The notes under the pieces are model-generated. The model had not been told where the DNA came from and made no database searches. It was given only the letters and a program-made list of their open reading frames with translations. From JAKVCB01 sp965243695 (GTDB lineage: Bacteria > Planctomycetota > Planctomycetia > Pirellulales > Lacipirellulaceae): a DNA stretch of 64,000 nt. Where the stretch lies: assembly GCA_965243695.1 (NCBI GenBank), contig CBDEWC010000015.1, positions 67,594 to 131,593 of the forward strand, written 5' to 3'. A program made the translations under genes and the position numbers. This document shows positions 28,821 through 39,882 of the stretch, piece after piece; positions within the stretch are counted from its first letter, which is position 1; each line of letters starts with the position of its first letter.

Positions 28821-29849
28821 TTATCCTGTCCGCTGAACCGTTGCCGTCGTCGCGGCGATTTTCTGTGCATCGGCACCCGTCTGTGCGAATACCTCAGCTA
28901 TGACATCTTCCAAGGGAGGATCCTCGACGCTTATGTCTTCAATAGTGTGGTTGGCCAACACTGAGGATAAAACGTCGGCAATCACGTTTCGTTCGACGCG
29001 CAACTTTGCTTTGGGCTCAGCAATTTCAACAATATCTCCATAACGGGCAAGGTCGCCAGGCATTTCGCCAGCGCCAAACTGCAGGGTCAGGACCTTGTGG
29101 CTACTGAACTGGTCTACAATCCCCAACAGGGAACCATCGTACATGATCCGGCCATGATTGATGATCACCACACGTTTGCAGAGGGCAGCGACGTCCTTCA
29201 TATAATGACTGGTCAACAAGATGGTAACCCGACGAAGTTCCTGGTAATGCTTGAGAAACTTCTGAATGTTGCGTTGCGCTACAACATCCAGACCAATCGT
29301 TGGCTCATCGAGGAAAAGAACTTCCGGCGAGTGCAACAGGGCTGCGGTCAGCTCCATCTTCATCCGCTCTCCCAGCGACAGCTCCCGCACCGGTTGATTC
29401 AGGACATGACGGATTTCAAGCAGGTCTGTCAATTCGTCTTGCACCGCCTGAAATTCAGCCGGATCGATGGCATAAATCTGCTGATGAAGGCGAAACGACT
29501 CGGCAGCTGGTAAATCCCACCAGAGTTGATTCTTCTGCCCCATTACCAGGGCAAACCGTCTGCGGTAAGCGTTTTCGCGCCGCCACGGTACAAAACCCAT
29601 CACGCTGGCCTGACCGGTCGTAGGGTTGATTACACCCGAAAGGAGCTTGAGCGTAGTCGTTTTGCCGGCCCCGTTGGGGCCCAGAAAGGCGACAAATTCA
29701 CCTTCGGCAACGTCCAAATCAATCCCACGGACCGCCTGCACCTCGCGGTATTCGCGATTGAAGAGGCCTCGCACTGCAGCCAGCAGACCTTCCTGCTTTT
29801 GATAGACGCGGTAAGTTTTTTCAAGCCCGCGGATTTCGATGACAGCCAT
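28821..29849 (-). CDS. ABC-2 type exporter ATPase
   Basis: A 342-residue ABC ATPase, first gene of a three-gene exporter operon read leftward. Walker A is GPNGAGKTT, the signature is LSLGERMKMEL, and Walker B with the catalytic Glu is VLFLDEPTIGLD. The H-loop is TSHYMKDVAALC. It has the extended C-terminal domain typical of this exporter group. Drug, glycolipid or polysaccharide export are all possible. Confidence 0.92.
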   Translation of the reverse strand: MAVIEIRGLEKTYRVYQKQEGLLAAVRGLFNREYREVQAVRGIDLDVAEGEFVAFLGPNGAGKTTTLKLLSGVINPTTGQASVMGFVPWRRENAYRRRFALVMGQKNQLWWDLPAAESFRLHQQIYAIDPAEFQAVQDELTDLLEIRHVLNQPVRELSLGERMKMELTAALLHSPEVLFLDEPTIGLDVVAQRNIQKFLKHYQELRRVTILLTSHYMKDVAALCKRVVIINHGRIMYDGSLLGIVDQFSSHKVLTLQFGAGEMPGDLARYGDIVEIAEPKAKLRVERNVIADVLSSVLANHTIEDISVEDPPLEDVIAEVFAQTGADAQKIAATTATVQRTG

Positions 29850-30049
29850 TTCGCTCCGATTATAGTGCCCCCGACGGATCGGGGACAGGGGACAACACGG
29901 TAGCCAGCAAAGTGGCGACCTGCGATACTTTGCCGAGTTGAAACCCTCTCCCCTATCCTACGACGACCCGGAAGTCGTGTTCTTTATCGATTACCAGAAA
30001 ACCCAGCCCGCCAATGACGCACCGGCCCCCGCCCCAGCCCCAGCCAAAA

Positions 30050-30913
30050 ATGTCCCTGATCTCTCGTTTGGAGTCGAAGTTTGGTCGGTATTCCCCACCA
30101 AACGTCACGTTAGTTTTGATCGCCGGGCAGGTCCTCTGCTACGTAGCAACCTATCTCAATAGGGAGAACGGTGGCACGAGGCTACTACAAAGTATTGTAT
30201 TGATCCCCAACCAGGTTGCCTCAGGAGAGGTTTGGCGGGTCGTGACTTACTTATTTGAACCCCCGCTTATCAACCCTCTGTTTGCATTTTTTTACTGGTA
30301 CCTGTTCTACCTGTTCGGCACGTCGCTCGAATCGACGTGGAGTACCTTTCGATACAACACTTACTTGTTCATCGGCTACCTTGCCTCGCTTGCATTTGCC
30401 TTGGTCGGCTGGTGGTTCGGTGCCGGAACAGAACTTGCAACAAACTCCTTTCTTTACGGAAGCGTCTTTCTGGCCTTTGCCCGCCTTTTTCCTGATTTTA
30501 CCCTCAATCTCTTCTTCATCCTTCCGGTTAAAGTCAAGTGGTTAGCCCTGGTAACGTGGATCCTCTATGGCTACACACTCTTCACCGATCCTGTTTGGTT
30601 GTCGAAGCTGATGATCGTCGCGGCCGTGCTGAATTATCTTTTATTTTTCGGGCGTGACATCCTGCAAGATATGAAACAAGGGTACGGGCGGATAAAACAA
30701 GGACACCAGCGGACACAGCACCCATCGAAAGCGGTGCACACACCCCAACGGTTGATCCACCGCTGCAGGATATGTGGTCTTTCGATCGAAGACGCACCCC
30801 GCACATCTTTTCGGTACTGTTCAAAATGCGCAGGCCAATCCTGCTACTGCCCTGAGCATCTCAACAACCACGAGCATGTGGTTGCCGAGCCTGTCGAAGA
30901 GGGTTCGTCCTGA
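30050..30913 (+). CDS. Derlin-like membrane protein with C-terminal zinc ribbon
   Basis: From ATG 30050 (another ATG at 30014 adds a Pro-rich stretch) the protein has 287 residues. Its first 210 residues have about six membrane segments in rhomboid/derlin order, with EVWRVVTYLFEPP near the first loop and FLYGSVFLAFARLFPDFTLN where active rhomboids carry GxSG. The catalytic serine and histidine are not found, so it is not a rhomboid protease and looks more like a derlin-type pseudoprotease. The C-terminus carries a cysteine-rich module (CRICG, CSKC, CYCPEH) likely to bind zinc. The resemblance to derlins is by eye only. Confidence 0.65.
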   Translation: MSLISRLESKFGRYSPPNVTLVLIAGQVLCYVATYLNRENGGTRLLQSIVLIPNQVASGEVWRVVTYLFEPPLINPLFAFFYWYLFYLFGTSLESTWSTFRYNTYLFIGYLASLAFALVGWWFGAGTELATNSFLYGSVFLAFARLFPDFTLNLFFILPVKVKWLALVTWILYGYTLFTDPVWLSKLMIVAAVLNYLLFFGRDILQDMKQGYGRIKQGHQRTQHPSKAVHTPQRLIHRCRICGLSIEDAPRTSFRYCSKCAGQSCYCPEHLNNHEHVVAEPVEEGSS

Positions 30914-30924
30914 CTTTGTGTGTG

Positions 30925-32274
30925 CTAAGCCGCCTTCCGAGAAGCCCTTTGTAGCGTCACGGTAAGCAAATCGACCGTCTTTCGGGTCGCACCTAGCTGA
31001 CTTGTCACAAGCCGCTGGGCATTTTGACCGAGTCGTTGTGCGGAGGATGGGTCCTGCAGACAGTGCCGCACAAAATCTTCAAGTTCCGCACCATCATGGG
31101 CAACATGCGCCGCATCGGCGCTGAGCAGCGCACCGACGATATCACGAAAATTCCTGGTGTGAGGCCCAAACGAGACCGCAGCCCCATAGGCAGCCGGCTC
31201 GAGCATATTCTGCCCTCCACGTTTGCCAAAACTACCGCCGACAAAGGCAATCTGCGCCACTCCCCACCATGCTCCCAGTTCCCCAATCGTATCGACCAGG
31301 AGGATTCTCGCTGCGGGATGCTGGCTTCTGGCTCCAGTCGCCGGAAGTTCTGAGCGGCGGTTCCAGGCAACTTCAGACCGCTCTAGCAGGTGGGCTACTT
31401 CGTCAAATCGTTCGCGATGACGGGGCACCAGAACCAGTCGAAGCTGCGGATATTTGCCAATCAGGTGCTGGAAAATATCAAGCGCATACGCTTCTTCAGG
31501 GTGCTGGGTGCTTCCAGCCATAAGCACGACATCCCCTTCGGTGATACCAGCTGCCTCCCGGAGTTGGTTCGTTTTTGGATTCGCGCGATTCGTTTCGGCT
31601 CCGTCGTATTTGAGCGAACCGGTCACGTGAACCACTTCTGGTCGGGCACCTAATGCGCGAAATCGGCCTCCCGTGCTCTCGTCCGGTACTGCCACGAGAT
31701 CGACTTGCTCAAGGATGCGGGCAACCAACCACCGAATGCACCGATAACCGCGATAGCTCTGATCGCTCAACCGACCATTGATAATCGCCACACAACAGCC
31801 TTGATCTCGCGCCGCCTGGATTAGATTGGGCCACAGTTCCAGTTCCGCCAACACGAGTAGGCGAGGCTGAATCCGGTGGACCGCACGGCGTACCGCCCAA
31901 CTAAAATCCAGCGGGCAATAAAACACGCGGTAATCGCTGTATTTGCGGCAGGCCAAATCAAAGCCTGTTTGGGTCGTCGTCGATAGGACAATCTCCCATT
32001 CCGGAGACTGGCTATGAAACTGGGCGACCGTTTTGGCAAGCAAATTGACCTCGCCAACACTCACTGCATGAAACCAGGCACAAGGTCGTTGGTGATCCCG
32101 CTGGGCCACCCAGCCGAAGAATTTTTCTCGGTAGCCCTCCCGATACTTGCCTTTTCGCAGCACCGCCCACGCGATCCAGGGGGAACCGAGGATGAGCACT
32201 GCCAGATAAGCGAGATTCAAACACCAGCACACGATGCGTGGCACGAGGAATTCCTTTTCCGAATTGACGGGCAA
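30925..32274 (-). CDS. kdtA: 3-deoxy-D-manno-octulosonic acid transferase
   Basis: Transfers Kdo from CMP-Kdo to lipid A precursor at the inner membrane. The 449-residue protein has the N-terminal membrane anchor and the family motifs WFHAVSVGEVNLL, VLAELELWPNLI and INGRLSDQSYRGY. The donor-binding half contains VLMAGSTQHPEEA, VPRHRERF and GGSFGKRGGQNMLEPAAYG. It implies that the organism makes Kdo-containing lipopolysaccharide. It converges with the derlin-like gene and lies downstream of secA in the same direction. Confidence 0.92.
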   Translation of the reverse strand: MPVNSEKEFLVPRIVCWCLNLAYLAVLILGSPWIAWAVLRKGKYREGYREKFFGWVAQRDHQRPCAWFHAVSVGEVNLLAKTVAQFHSQSPEWEIVLSTTTQTGFDLACRKYSDYRVFYCPLDFSWAVRRAVHRIQPRLLVLAELELWPNLIQAARDQGCCVAIINGRLSDQSYRGYRCIRWLVARILEQVDLVAVPDESTGGRFRALGARPEVVHVTGSLKYDGAETNRANPKTNQLREAAGITEGDVVLMAGSTQHPEEAYALDIFQHLIGKYPQLRLVLVPRHRERFDEVAHLLERSEVAWNRRSELPATGARSQHPAARILLVDTIGELGAWWGVAQIAFVGGSFGKRGGQNMLEPAAYGAAVSFGPHTRNFRDIVGALLSADAAHVAHDGAELEDFVRHCLQDPSSAQRLGQNAQRLVTSQLGATRKTVDLLTVTLQRASRKAA

Positions 32275-32344
32275 TTGGCGAGCCTCATGGCAACGCCCAC
32301 TTATGGCTTTAAGTCCCTATCGAGGTCAACACAAACGGCGTGTT

Positions 32345-35300
32345 TCACGCTGCTCCCACACCACGCATGCAACAATTCTTGAACTTCTTACCACTTCCGC
32401 AGGGACAAGGTGCATTGCGCGGAACACGTTGCTGTCGGTTGCGGATTGGCTCCAGCTTCTGATCGGCTTCAGTACCAGCAATTGCAGCCTGCTGTTGGCG
32501 CTCGATCTCGCTTGCAGGGGCTGCATCTTCGTGAATCGCTTCGGACTCCGTCCAAGTACTACCGACGAAACTCTCGTCGAGCTGTTCCATTTTAAAGATC
32601 AGGTCCGTGACCGAATTCCCCACCGAAATCCACATGGTGTCAAAAAGCCGCATTCCTTCGCGTTTATATTCGACCTTGGGATCTACCTGAGCATAGCCGC
32701 GCAACCCGACACTGGAGCGAAGGTGATCCATCGCCAGCAAGTGCTCTTTCCAGTAGCTGTCGAGGATTTGCAGTAGCAAGGCCCGTTCCATACGTCGCAT
32801 TTCAGGCCGATAGCGATCCTCTACGAATTGCGAGACACGCAACCAGGCCTGGTCATGATCAAGCTGACCAAGTTCTTCTGCTTTGATTTGAACTTCACAT
32901 GTTTCCGAGAGCCAGTCAGCCAGGTTGTCAAGTTGGCCATTACTTCCGGTGACAGCCGTCAGGGTTGAAGCGTGAGGCGAACCATCAAAGAGCTGATCAA
33001 TCCTGCGGCGTGCCTCGGCAGAAACTTCATTTGCCCTGGTGTTCGTCTGTCGACTGTGTTCGATCAGCAACTTGCGAATTTCTTCACGTTGCTTGTTCTT
33101 GAAATCGTCAATACTCAGCTCAACGCCAAAGCGTTTTTTGGCCCACTCGACAAGTTCTTCTCGTCGGAATCCCTGCGATTGTGTCCCGGCTGCACGATTC
33201 GAGAACTGCAGCAATGCAGCAAGGACAGGATATTCAGACTCGCGATGGTCATACGCGCCAATGGCCTGCTGTTGGGCAAAACCGATGAACTGATCAGGCT
33301 CCATCTCGGCGATGTCTGCCACCGAGATTTTGATGCCAAACTTGTCGCCCAGCCACGCACAACAGGTCTGTCGGCTGAAATCTGGTTCCAGGAAACGTTG
33401 ACATTCCGAGAGATCAATCTTGCCGATTGCTTCTTGTGCCTTTTCAATCAGCACTTCTGCCACACCGTCATGTCCAACCCGCTTCAAATCGCGATCACGA
33501 AGGTTGGTACTCCAACGACTGTTACACCACTTCGCAAGAGCATCCCAATTCCATTCGCTCTGTTCTTCATCGGTGGGCAAATTCTCTTCAATGGCATCCA
33601 GCACTTGCGACTCAGCCATTCGGTAAGCTTCATCGTGGGCAATTCGCTCGGCTTCGGAAAAGGGGCAATTACGGTAGTCACGTGCTTCCAGTTGCGTGTT
33701 CAGCAAGCGGCCTGCCGATGCGGCAAAAACCTCCTGCCCGTAATTAGAGCCCAAATAGTTGGTAAGGTGTTCGGCTATCTGCTCGCCAATCATTTCCGTG
33801 ATGAGATCGCGACAATTAATGCCATCGAGGATACGTTGTCGGTAGGTGTAAACGCGTTTCCGCTGTTCGTCCATCACTTCGTCGTATTCAAGTAGATTCT
33901 TGCGTACTTCAAAGTTGCGTTCTTCAACTTTTTTCTGGGCCCCTTCGATACGACGACTGACCATTTTACTTTCGATGGCCTCGCCTTCCTGCATGCCAAG
34001 CCGCGTGAGCATATTCTTGACCCATTCGCCGGCAAAGATCCTCATCAGGTCATCTTCCAGCGAGAGGTAGAAGCGGCTACTTCCGGGATCCCCTTGCCGC
34101 CCACAACGGCCACGGAGTTGAAGATCAATCCGTCGTGCCTCGTGCCGTTCCGTACCAATGATGTGCAGGCCCCCCAGTTGCTTGACCTCCTCACCCTGCA
34201 CCTTCATATTTTCACGGTGCTGAATCTCAGCAATAAGTTCTTCCCACTCTTGCTTGGGAACATCCAGCCGTGTCTCGTACTTATCTTGAAGTTGAGCCCA
34301 GGCCATCGTTTCGGGGTTACCGCCAAGTACAATGTCCGTTCCACGCCCCGCCATATTTGTGGCAATGGTTACTGCGGACTTACGACCTGCCTGGGCAACA
34401 ATCTCGGCTTCCCGTTTATGATGTTTGGCATTCAGTACTTCGTGTGGAATGCCTCGCTTGTTGAGAAGATCTGAAATCCGTTCGCTTTTTTCAATGGAAA
34501 CCGTGCCGACCAGAACAGGGCGTCCAGGTTTTTGAATTTGAGCCATTTTGTCGCGCGAAACTGACTCAATCTTCTTGCCTTCGGGCAGTCGGATCTCAAT
34601 CGAATCGGTGCCTTCACTGTGAAGCTTCCCCACGATCGAGGTGCCATTTTTTAACTCGAGGGAAGTCCACTTGTTGAGTCTCTCAATTTCGTCGGCAATC
34701 GCCACGTATTTTTCCGGTTCGGACCGGTAAATCACATCCGGGAATTCAAGCCGTCGCATCGCGCGGTTGGTAGGAATGCCAATCACATCGAGTTCATAGA
34801 TCTTCCAAAATTCCCCCGCTTCAGTCAGTGCCGTTCCGGTCATTCCCGAAATCTTGGCATACAGCTTGAAGAAGTTCTGCAGAGTAATGGTTGCCAGGGT
34901 TTGATTCTCTTCTTTGATCGACACCCCTTCTTTGGCCTCTACCGCCTGATGCAGTCCATCGCTCCAATGCCTGCCCGGCATGAGCCGCCCGGTAAATTCG
35001 TCAACAATGACAACTTCGCCCCCCTGAACGACATAATTGACATCTCGTTTGTAGAGAAAATGTCCTTTCAGGGCGTTGTCAATGAGGTGGGGCCACTGCA
35101 TATTGCCAGCCGTATAGAAGCTCTCGACACCCGCCAACTTTTCAGCTTCGCGGACTCCCTCGTCGGTAAGGTTCGCCGAATGCTCCTTCTCCTTAACCTC
35201 AAAATGGAGATCTCGCTTGAGTTGTCGGGCAACCTTGTCCGCCCGCTGGTACTTGGTGATGTCGTCCTCAGCCGGCCCTGAGATGATGAGTGGTGTGCGG

Positions 35301-36044
35301 GCCTCATCAATGAGGATGTTGTCGACTTCATCGACAATCGCATAATTCAGTCGACCTTGGGATTGTTGTTCCCGACTCGGATAACGATCGTCTCCCTCGG
35401 CCGCAATCCGCATGTTGTCACGGAGGTAATCAAAACCAAACTCGTTGTTCGTGCCGTAGGTAATATCACACGCATAGACACGCTGCCGCTCTCCCGACTC
35501 CATGCCACCTTGAATCGTACCAACGGTGATCCCCAGGCTGTGAAAAAGTGGTCCCATCCACTCCATATCGCGGCGCGCCAGGTAATCATTTACGGTAACG
35601 ATGTGGACACCCTTGCCCGACAAAGCATTAAGATAGGCGGGCAGGGTAGCAACCAGGGTCTTGCCTTCGCCGGTTACCATCTCCGCGATGCTGCCTTTGT
35701 GGAGTATCATCCCACCCAGCAGTTGCACATCATAATGGCGCATACCCAGAACGCGGCACCCCCGCTTCGCGGCATACGGCAAACGCTTCGACTAACAGAT
35801 CGTCGAGCGTCTCACCAGCAGCCAGCCGGCGACGAAAGTCGACCGTCTGGCTACACAGCTCCTCATCACTCATGGCCTGGTATTTCGGTTCCAGCGCATT
35901 GATCGCTTCGACTTTTGGCTGCAATCGCTTGAGATACCGCACATTGGCCGATCCAAACAGCGAGGTGATGGCCCGCTCAAATCGGCCCAAAAAGCTGTTG
36001 CCAATGGCCGACAAAAACTCCCAAATGCGTTCGAGAATTTCCAT
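32345..36044 (-). CDS. secA: Preprotein translocase ATPase SecA, with a one-base frameshift
   Basis: ATPase motor of the Sec pathway. The N-terminus (from ATG 36044, ending in VEAFAVCREAG) is in one frame and the remaining 1140-odd residues are in another. They meet at a run of five C (35759-35763; five G on the coding strand), where removing one base would join CREAG to CRVLGMRHYDVQLLGG. Walker A is MVTGEGKTL; the motif region LTDEGVREAEKLAG and the MAGRGTDI helicase motif are intact. The C-terminal SEC-C tail RNAPCPCGSGKKFKNCC binds zinc. The rejoined length of about 1220 residues fits the longer bacterial SecA forms. A sequence error is the simplest cause. Confidence 0.9.
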
Positions 36045-36459
36045 ACTGGCTTCAAATTCGGGTTGCGGCGATTGGGGCCCGCTATCTTAACATGTCGATA
36101 ACGAGAACAGGCAGGCAGAGACACAGTCAGAAAATGCGGCGTGTGTGCACAACTGGCGCAGACGAAAAAGTTTATTGCGATTGGTACAATGGGTCAAGCG
36201 AGGCGCACCAATAAGCCGAACAAGGCCCTCCAGGTTACCCACCACACCCCTGTTCGTTAGCTTCCCGGAAAAACCCGTGAAATTGCCTGGTATCGGGGCT
36301 TATTGGCAGAATTTCGAGATTCGTCGAGGCCATGCTCCACTACCCTCAAGACGTGCCAAAGCAAGCATCCATCGTGCAGCATGTTCCCTTGTGTGCCGTG
36401 TTACCATGTAGCTAGGCTCCCTGGCCTTGTATCCCAACCATTTTCCTGCCACTTCCTTT
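36045..36459. other. Intergenic region, nothing recognised
   Basis: About 415 bp between secA (minus) and the hydrolase gene (plus), which diverge here. I see no RNA gene, array or clear promoter pair. Confidence 0.45.
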
Positions 36460-37269
36460 ATGCTTGGCAAAACCCCCTCCACCACAGATATCCGCGGTCG
36501 AATGATCCTGCTGGGCACGGGAACCAGTGTTGGAGTGCCTGCGATTGGTTGCGGCTGTGAAGTTTGCACGAGCGAGAATCCCCGGAACCACCGTACGCGT
36601 TGTAGCGTCCTGGTCGGCCTTCCGGAGGGGAATCTGCTGATCGACACACCACCAGATCTACGGCAGCAGCTGCTCCGAGAACGAGTAGGGATCGTTCACT
36701 CGGTGGTTTACACACACGAACACGCCGACCATATTTTCGGCCTGGATGATCTCCGACTAATGCAATTCTATTTAGGCGGGCCAGTCCCACTCTACTGCGA
36801 ACGGTCGGTCGAAGCACGGATCTGGAAGTCTTTCGACTACGCGTTTAATGCCCCCAAAGACTTGCACCGGGGAGGCGTACCTCAGCTAGAATTCCGGAAG
36901 ATTTCAACTGAACCGTTCGAGGTGTTGGGTGGGCGCGTTATACCAATTCGACTGAAGCATGGAAAATATTTTGACGTACTTGGATTTCGCATTGGAAATG
37001 TCGCCTATTGCACAGACGTCAACGCAATTCCGCCCGAGAGCATGCGCCAACTTCAGGGGCTCGACGTACTCATCCTCGACGCCCTGCGACGCGAGAGTCA
37101 TTCCACCCACTTCTCGTTAGACGAAGCAGTCGAAGTTGCAACGCAATTGAAAACGAAGCAAACGTTCTTTACCCACATTTCACACGACCTGGAACACGAA
37201 GCAACGACTGCCAGTTTGCCGGAAAATATGGCCTTAGCGTATGACGGGCTCAGTATCCCGCTGACTTGA
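36460..37269 (+). CDS. Metallo-beta-lactamase-fold hydrolase (PhnP-like)
   Basis: From ATG 36460 the protein has 269 residues; a later ATG at 36502 begins the conserved domain directly. It has GTGTSVGVPAIGCGCEVC near the N-terminus, a pattern shared with PhnP and RNase Z relatives, and the metal site THEHADHIFGLDD. Further residues are in CTDVN and THISHDLEHE. PhnP hydrolyses cyclic phosphates, but the local genes give no phosphonate context, so the substrate is unknown. Confidence 0.85.
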   Translation: MLGKTPSTTDIRGRMILLGTGTSVGVPAIGCGCEVCTSENPRNHRTRCSVLVGLPEGNLLIDTPPDLRQQLLRERVGIVHSVVYTHEHADHIFGLDDLRLMQFYLGGPVPLYCERSVEARIWKSFDYAFNAPKDLHRGGVPQLEFRKISTEPFEVLGGRVIPIRLKHGKYFDVLGFRIGNVAYCTDVNAIPPESMRQLQGLDVLILDALRRESHSTHFSLDEAVEVATQLKTKQTFFTHISHDLEHEATTASLPENMALAYDGLSIPLT

Positions 37270-37325
37270 GCAGCCAGGCCTCCGGCTGAGGGGACGAGCA
37301 ACTTAACGATTGCAAGTTCTGGCGG

Positions 37326-39443
37326 TTACGGCACACTTTCGACCTGGCTCGTCTCACCATGGGCAGCAACTATTTTTTCACCGCCTAGAACACGAAGGTA
37401 ATCGGTGGTCACGTCGAGTGCCTCGGTGTTGTACTCGTCATTGATGTCAAATATGGGGCGCGTGTTGTCGCTGAGTTTTTCAAATGTTTCTTTTTCTTCC
37501 TTTTCCGGATCAAGTTCTTCACGTTCGGCCTGGTACTTTTCACGGTTCAAGGTAACTTTTTCACGATTCTTTTGTTCTTCGTATTTTGCAATGCGGCGAT
37601 TTTCTTTTGCAAAATAATCGGACGCATTGACCCTCGCAGCAGACCGCTTCTGCAAATCGGCAAGGATCTGGGGACTGGCCATGTGGAATTGATCGTGGGT
37701 GAGGGATTTTACCTGATCAAATTCCATGGCGTAGTCCAGATCGGATTCACCAATCTCGAGGTGGGTATAGAGCGACGGCAATTCGATATCGGCGACAACT
37801 CCACGGTTTTGAGTACTGTCGCCACTGGGACGATAGAACTGCTGGATTGTCATTTTCAACGCACCCCACTTCTTCTGATTTGCAAATTGAAAAAGCAGGT
37901 TGCCAACGTCAAAGAGTTGCTGGACCGTGCCTTTCCCATGGGTCGCATGGTCACCCACCACAATTCCCCGCCCATAGTCCTGAACGGCTCCGGCAAAAAT
38001 CTCACTCGCACTGGCACTAAATTTGTTGGTTAAAACCACGAGTGGACCATCCCAGACCATGCCTGCGTCGCGATCGTCATAGGGCTGAGTCCGACCATCG
38101 ACGCCCTTGACCTGAACCACAGGGCCGCGATCAATGAATAAACCAGTCATACTGACCGCTTCGGTAAGCGATCCACCACCATTGAAGCGGAGATCCATTA
38201 TAACCACGTCCACATCTTCACGATTGAACTCGTCGAGCAAACGCCGCACATCACGTGTCGTACTTTTGTAGTCTGGCAAACCCTGTCGAGCCCCCTTCAT
38301 GTCCATATAAAAACTTGGCAGGTGGATCACTCCGATGTGAAATGGCGTGCCATCTGGTTTCTGGCCGTACTCAATGATGTCGCTGCGGGCCTCCTGGTTT
38401 TTGAGTTCGATTTCGTCGCGTTCGATGTCGTAAACGACCCGTTCCTCTGGATTATCAACTGGGTTGACCTCCAGACGGACAACTGTGCCACGGTCGCCAC
38501 GAATCTTCTTCACAACGTCATTCAATTTCATATCGACTATATCTTCGATCTCACCATCGGTTCCCTGCCCCACACCAATGATGCGATCCCCTTTGCGAAG
38601 GCGGCCATCTTCATCCGCAGCTCCGCCAGGGATGATTTCATGCACTTCGGTGTAACCATCCTCAGACCGCAACGAAGCACCGATCCCTTCCAGCTTCAAT
38701 CCCATGAGAATTTCAAAATTCTCCAGCGTACTGGGCGACATGTAACTGCTGTGCGGATCGAAACCCGATGTCATCGCTGTGAGATAACGTTCCAGCAGCT
38801 CGTCGTTATCGGTCTGCTCCCAACTTTTGCGCAGGCTTGTATAACGCTTGCGGAGCTTGGCAACCGCCTCTTCCAACGAGACCTCTTCGGTCGTTTCCCG
38901 CAAGAGATCAAATTTGACGCGCTTGCGCCAACGGCCTGTCGCCTCTTCAGGAGTACGCGCGTAGTTCGTGGCATCGTATTCGATGATCATTTCCTCTTCT
39001 GCGGTAAAATCATGCTCTTGGTCCAACATCGCCTGGGCGGTTTGCATACGCTCTTCGATGCGGGCCAGAAAACGGGCGAACACGGTGTGGGCAAATTGAA
39101 TGTCGCCCCGTTTGAAAAGATCATCGAGACGATTCTGACTCGCCAGAAATTCATCGACATCACTCTGGTAGAAAAACAGCTTTTTGGGGTCGAGACTCTT
39201 GAGAAACGTCTTCATGCAACGGCGCGACATTTCGTCGTCGAGTGACCGCCGCGAGAGGTGCTGCGCTTGCATCAACCTTGAAACTGCCAAGGCGATCCGC
39301 CGATCGGTATTGCTCGGTCCAGTAGGACGGGCCTCCAGCATGGACATCGGCACCAACAGCCCAACTGCACACAATGCCAGAATTTGGGCCCGAAGGGTTG
39401 GGCGGCAAAATTTTGTCCGTAAGGCGGAGAAAAAGTACATCAT
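37326..39443 (-). CDS. C-terminal processing peptidase, S41 family (Prc/Tsp-like)
   Basis: From ATG 39443 (AGGAAAA upstream) the protein has about 705 residues, with a signal or membrane anchor in the first 55. The length is close to Escherichia coli Prc (682). A PDZ domain is seen near KLEGIGASLRSEDGYTEV. The Ser-Lys dyad is in NKFSASASEIFAG and HATHGKGTVQ. The C-terminal region is rich in Lys and Glu. Prc-type proteases trim or degrade envelope proteins from their C-termini. It is not clearly in an operon. Confidence 0.9.
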   Translation of the reverse strand: MMYFFSALRTKFCRPTLRAQILALCAVGLLVPMSMLEARPTGPSNTDRRIALAVSRLMQAQHLSRRSLDDEMSRRCMKTFLKSLDPKKLFFYQSDVDEFLASQNRLDDLFKRGDIQFAHTVFARFLARIEERMQTAQAMLDQEHDFTAEEEMIIEYDATNYARTPEEATGRWRKRVKFDLLRETTEEVSLEEAVAKLRKRYTSLRKSWEQTDNDELLERYLTAMTSGFDPHSSYMSPSTLENFEILMGLKLEGIGASLRSEDGYTEVHEIIPGGAADEDGRLRKGDRIIGVGQGTDGEIEDIVDMKLNDVVKKIRGDRGTVVRLEVNPVDNPEERVVYDIERDEIELKNQEARSDIIEYGQKPDGTPFHIGVIHLPSFYMDMKGARQGLPDYKSTTRDVRRLLDEFNREDVDVVIMDLRFNGGGSLTEAVSMTGLFIDRGPVVQVKGVDGRTQPYDDRDAGMVWDGPLVVLTNKFSASASEIFAGAVQDYGRGIVVGDHATHGKGTVQQLFDVGNLLFQFANQKKWGALKMTIQQFYRPSGDSTQNRGVVADIELPSLYTHLEIGESDLDYAMEFDQVKSLTHDQFHMASPQILADLQKRSAARVNASDYFAKENRRIAKYEEQKNREKVTLNREKYQAEREELDPEKEEKETFEKLSDNTRPIFDINDEYNTEALDVTTDYLRVLGGEKIVAAHGETSQVESVP

Positions 39444-39882
39444 GACGAATTTTCCTGGTGGGAAGGGGGTTGAGCCGATTATTCGGCTGGCTTGCACCTG
39501 AGTGCCTTATTTTCACCGCGGCCGCCACCCGTTCATGGCTACCGTCACCCGGCCTAAGTTACCTATATTCCACGACTTGCTGAAAGGTACCGCGCCATTT
39601 CATAGCAGGCAAGATTGGCGAACCTTAGCGATTTCTTCAGGGTGGGTCTATCCTGGTCCCCAATCCACGGTCTTGAGCATCGGCCACTTCACGTCCCGGA
39701 GGCATCCCGGAGGCTAGTTGAGGTACGGACCCGCCCGCCGATGGGTTCGCCCATCCCAGGAGCCACCCAGGCATCTCGCCAGTCATCCGAGCGATTCCTC
39801 CCCTTCTCACGGCAGTCCAGAGTGGGCTCGCCAAGGTTTTCAAGACGGGCGGTTGGGAATCTCTTGGCGGCAAAATTGTCTG
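39444..39882. other. Intergenic region with an 11-bp duplication
   Basis: About 440 bp between the SelA-like gene and the S41 protease gene, both on the minus strand. TCCCGGAGGCA is duplicated at 39694-39715. Otherwise nothing is recognised. Confidence 0.45.

Noticed and set aside
32972..33895. 307-codon plus-strand ORF opposite secA
   Set aside because: It lies entirely antisense to the conserved secA coding region and has no family features.
38322..39245. 307-codon plus-strand ORF opposite the S41 protease gene
   Set aside because: A shadow frame of a well-supported gene; no recognisable motif.
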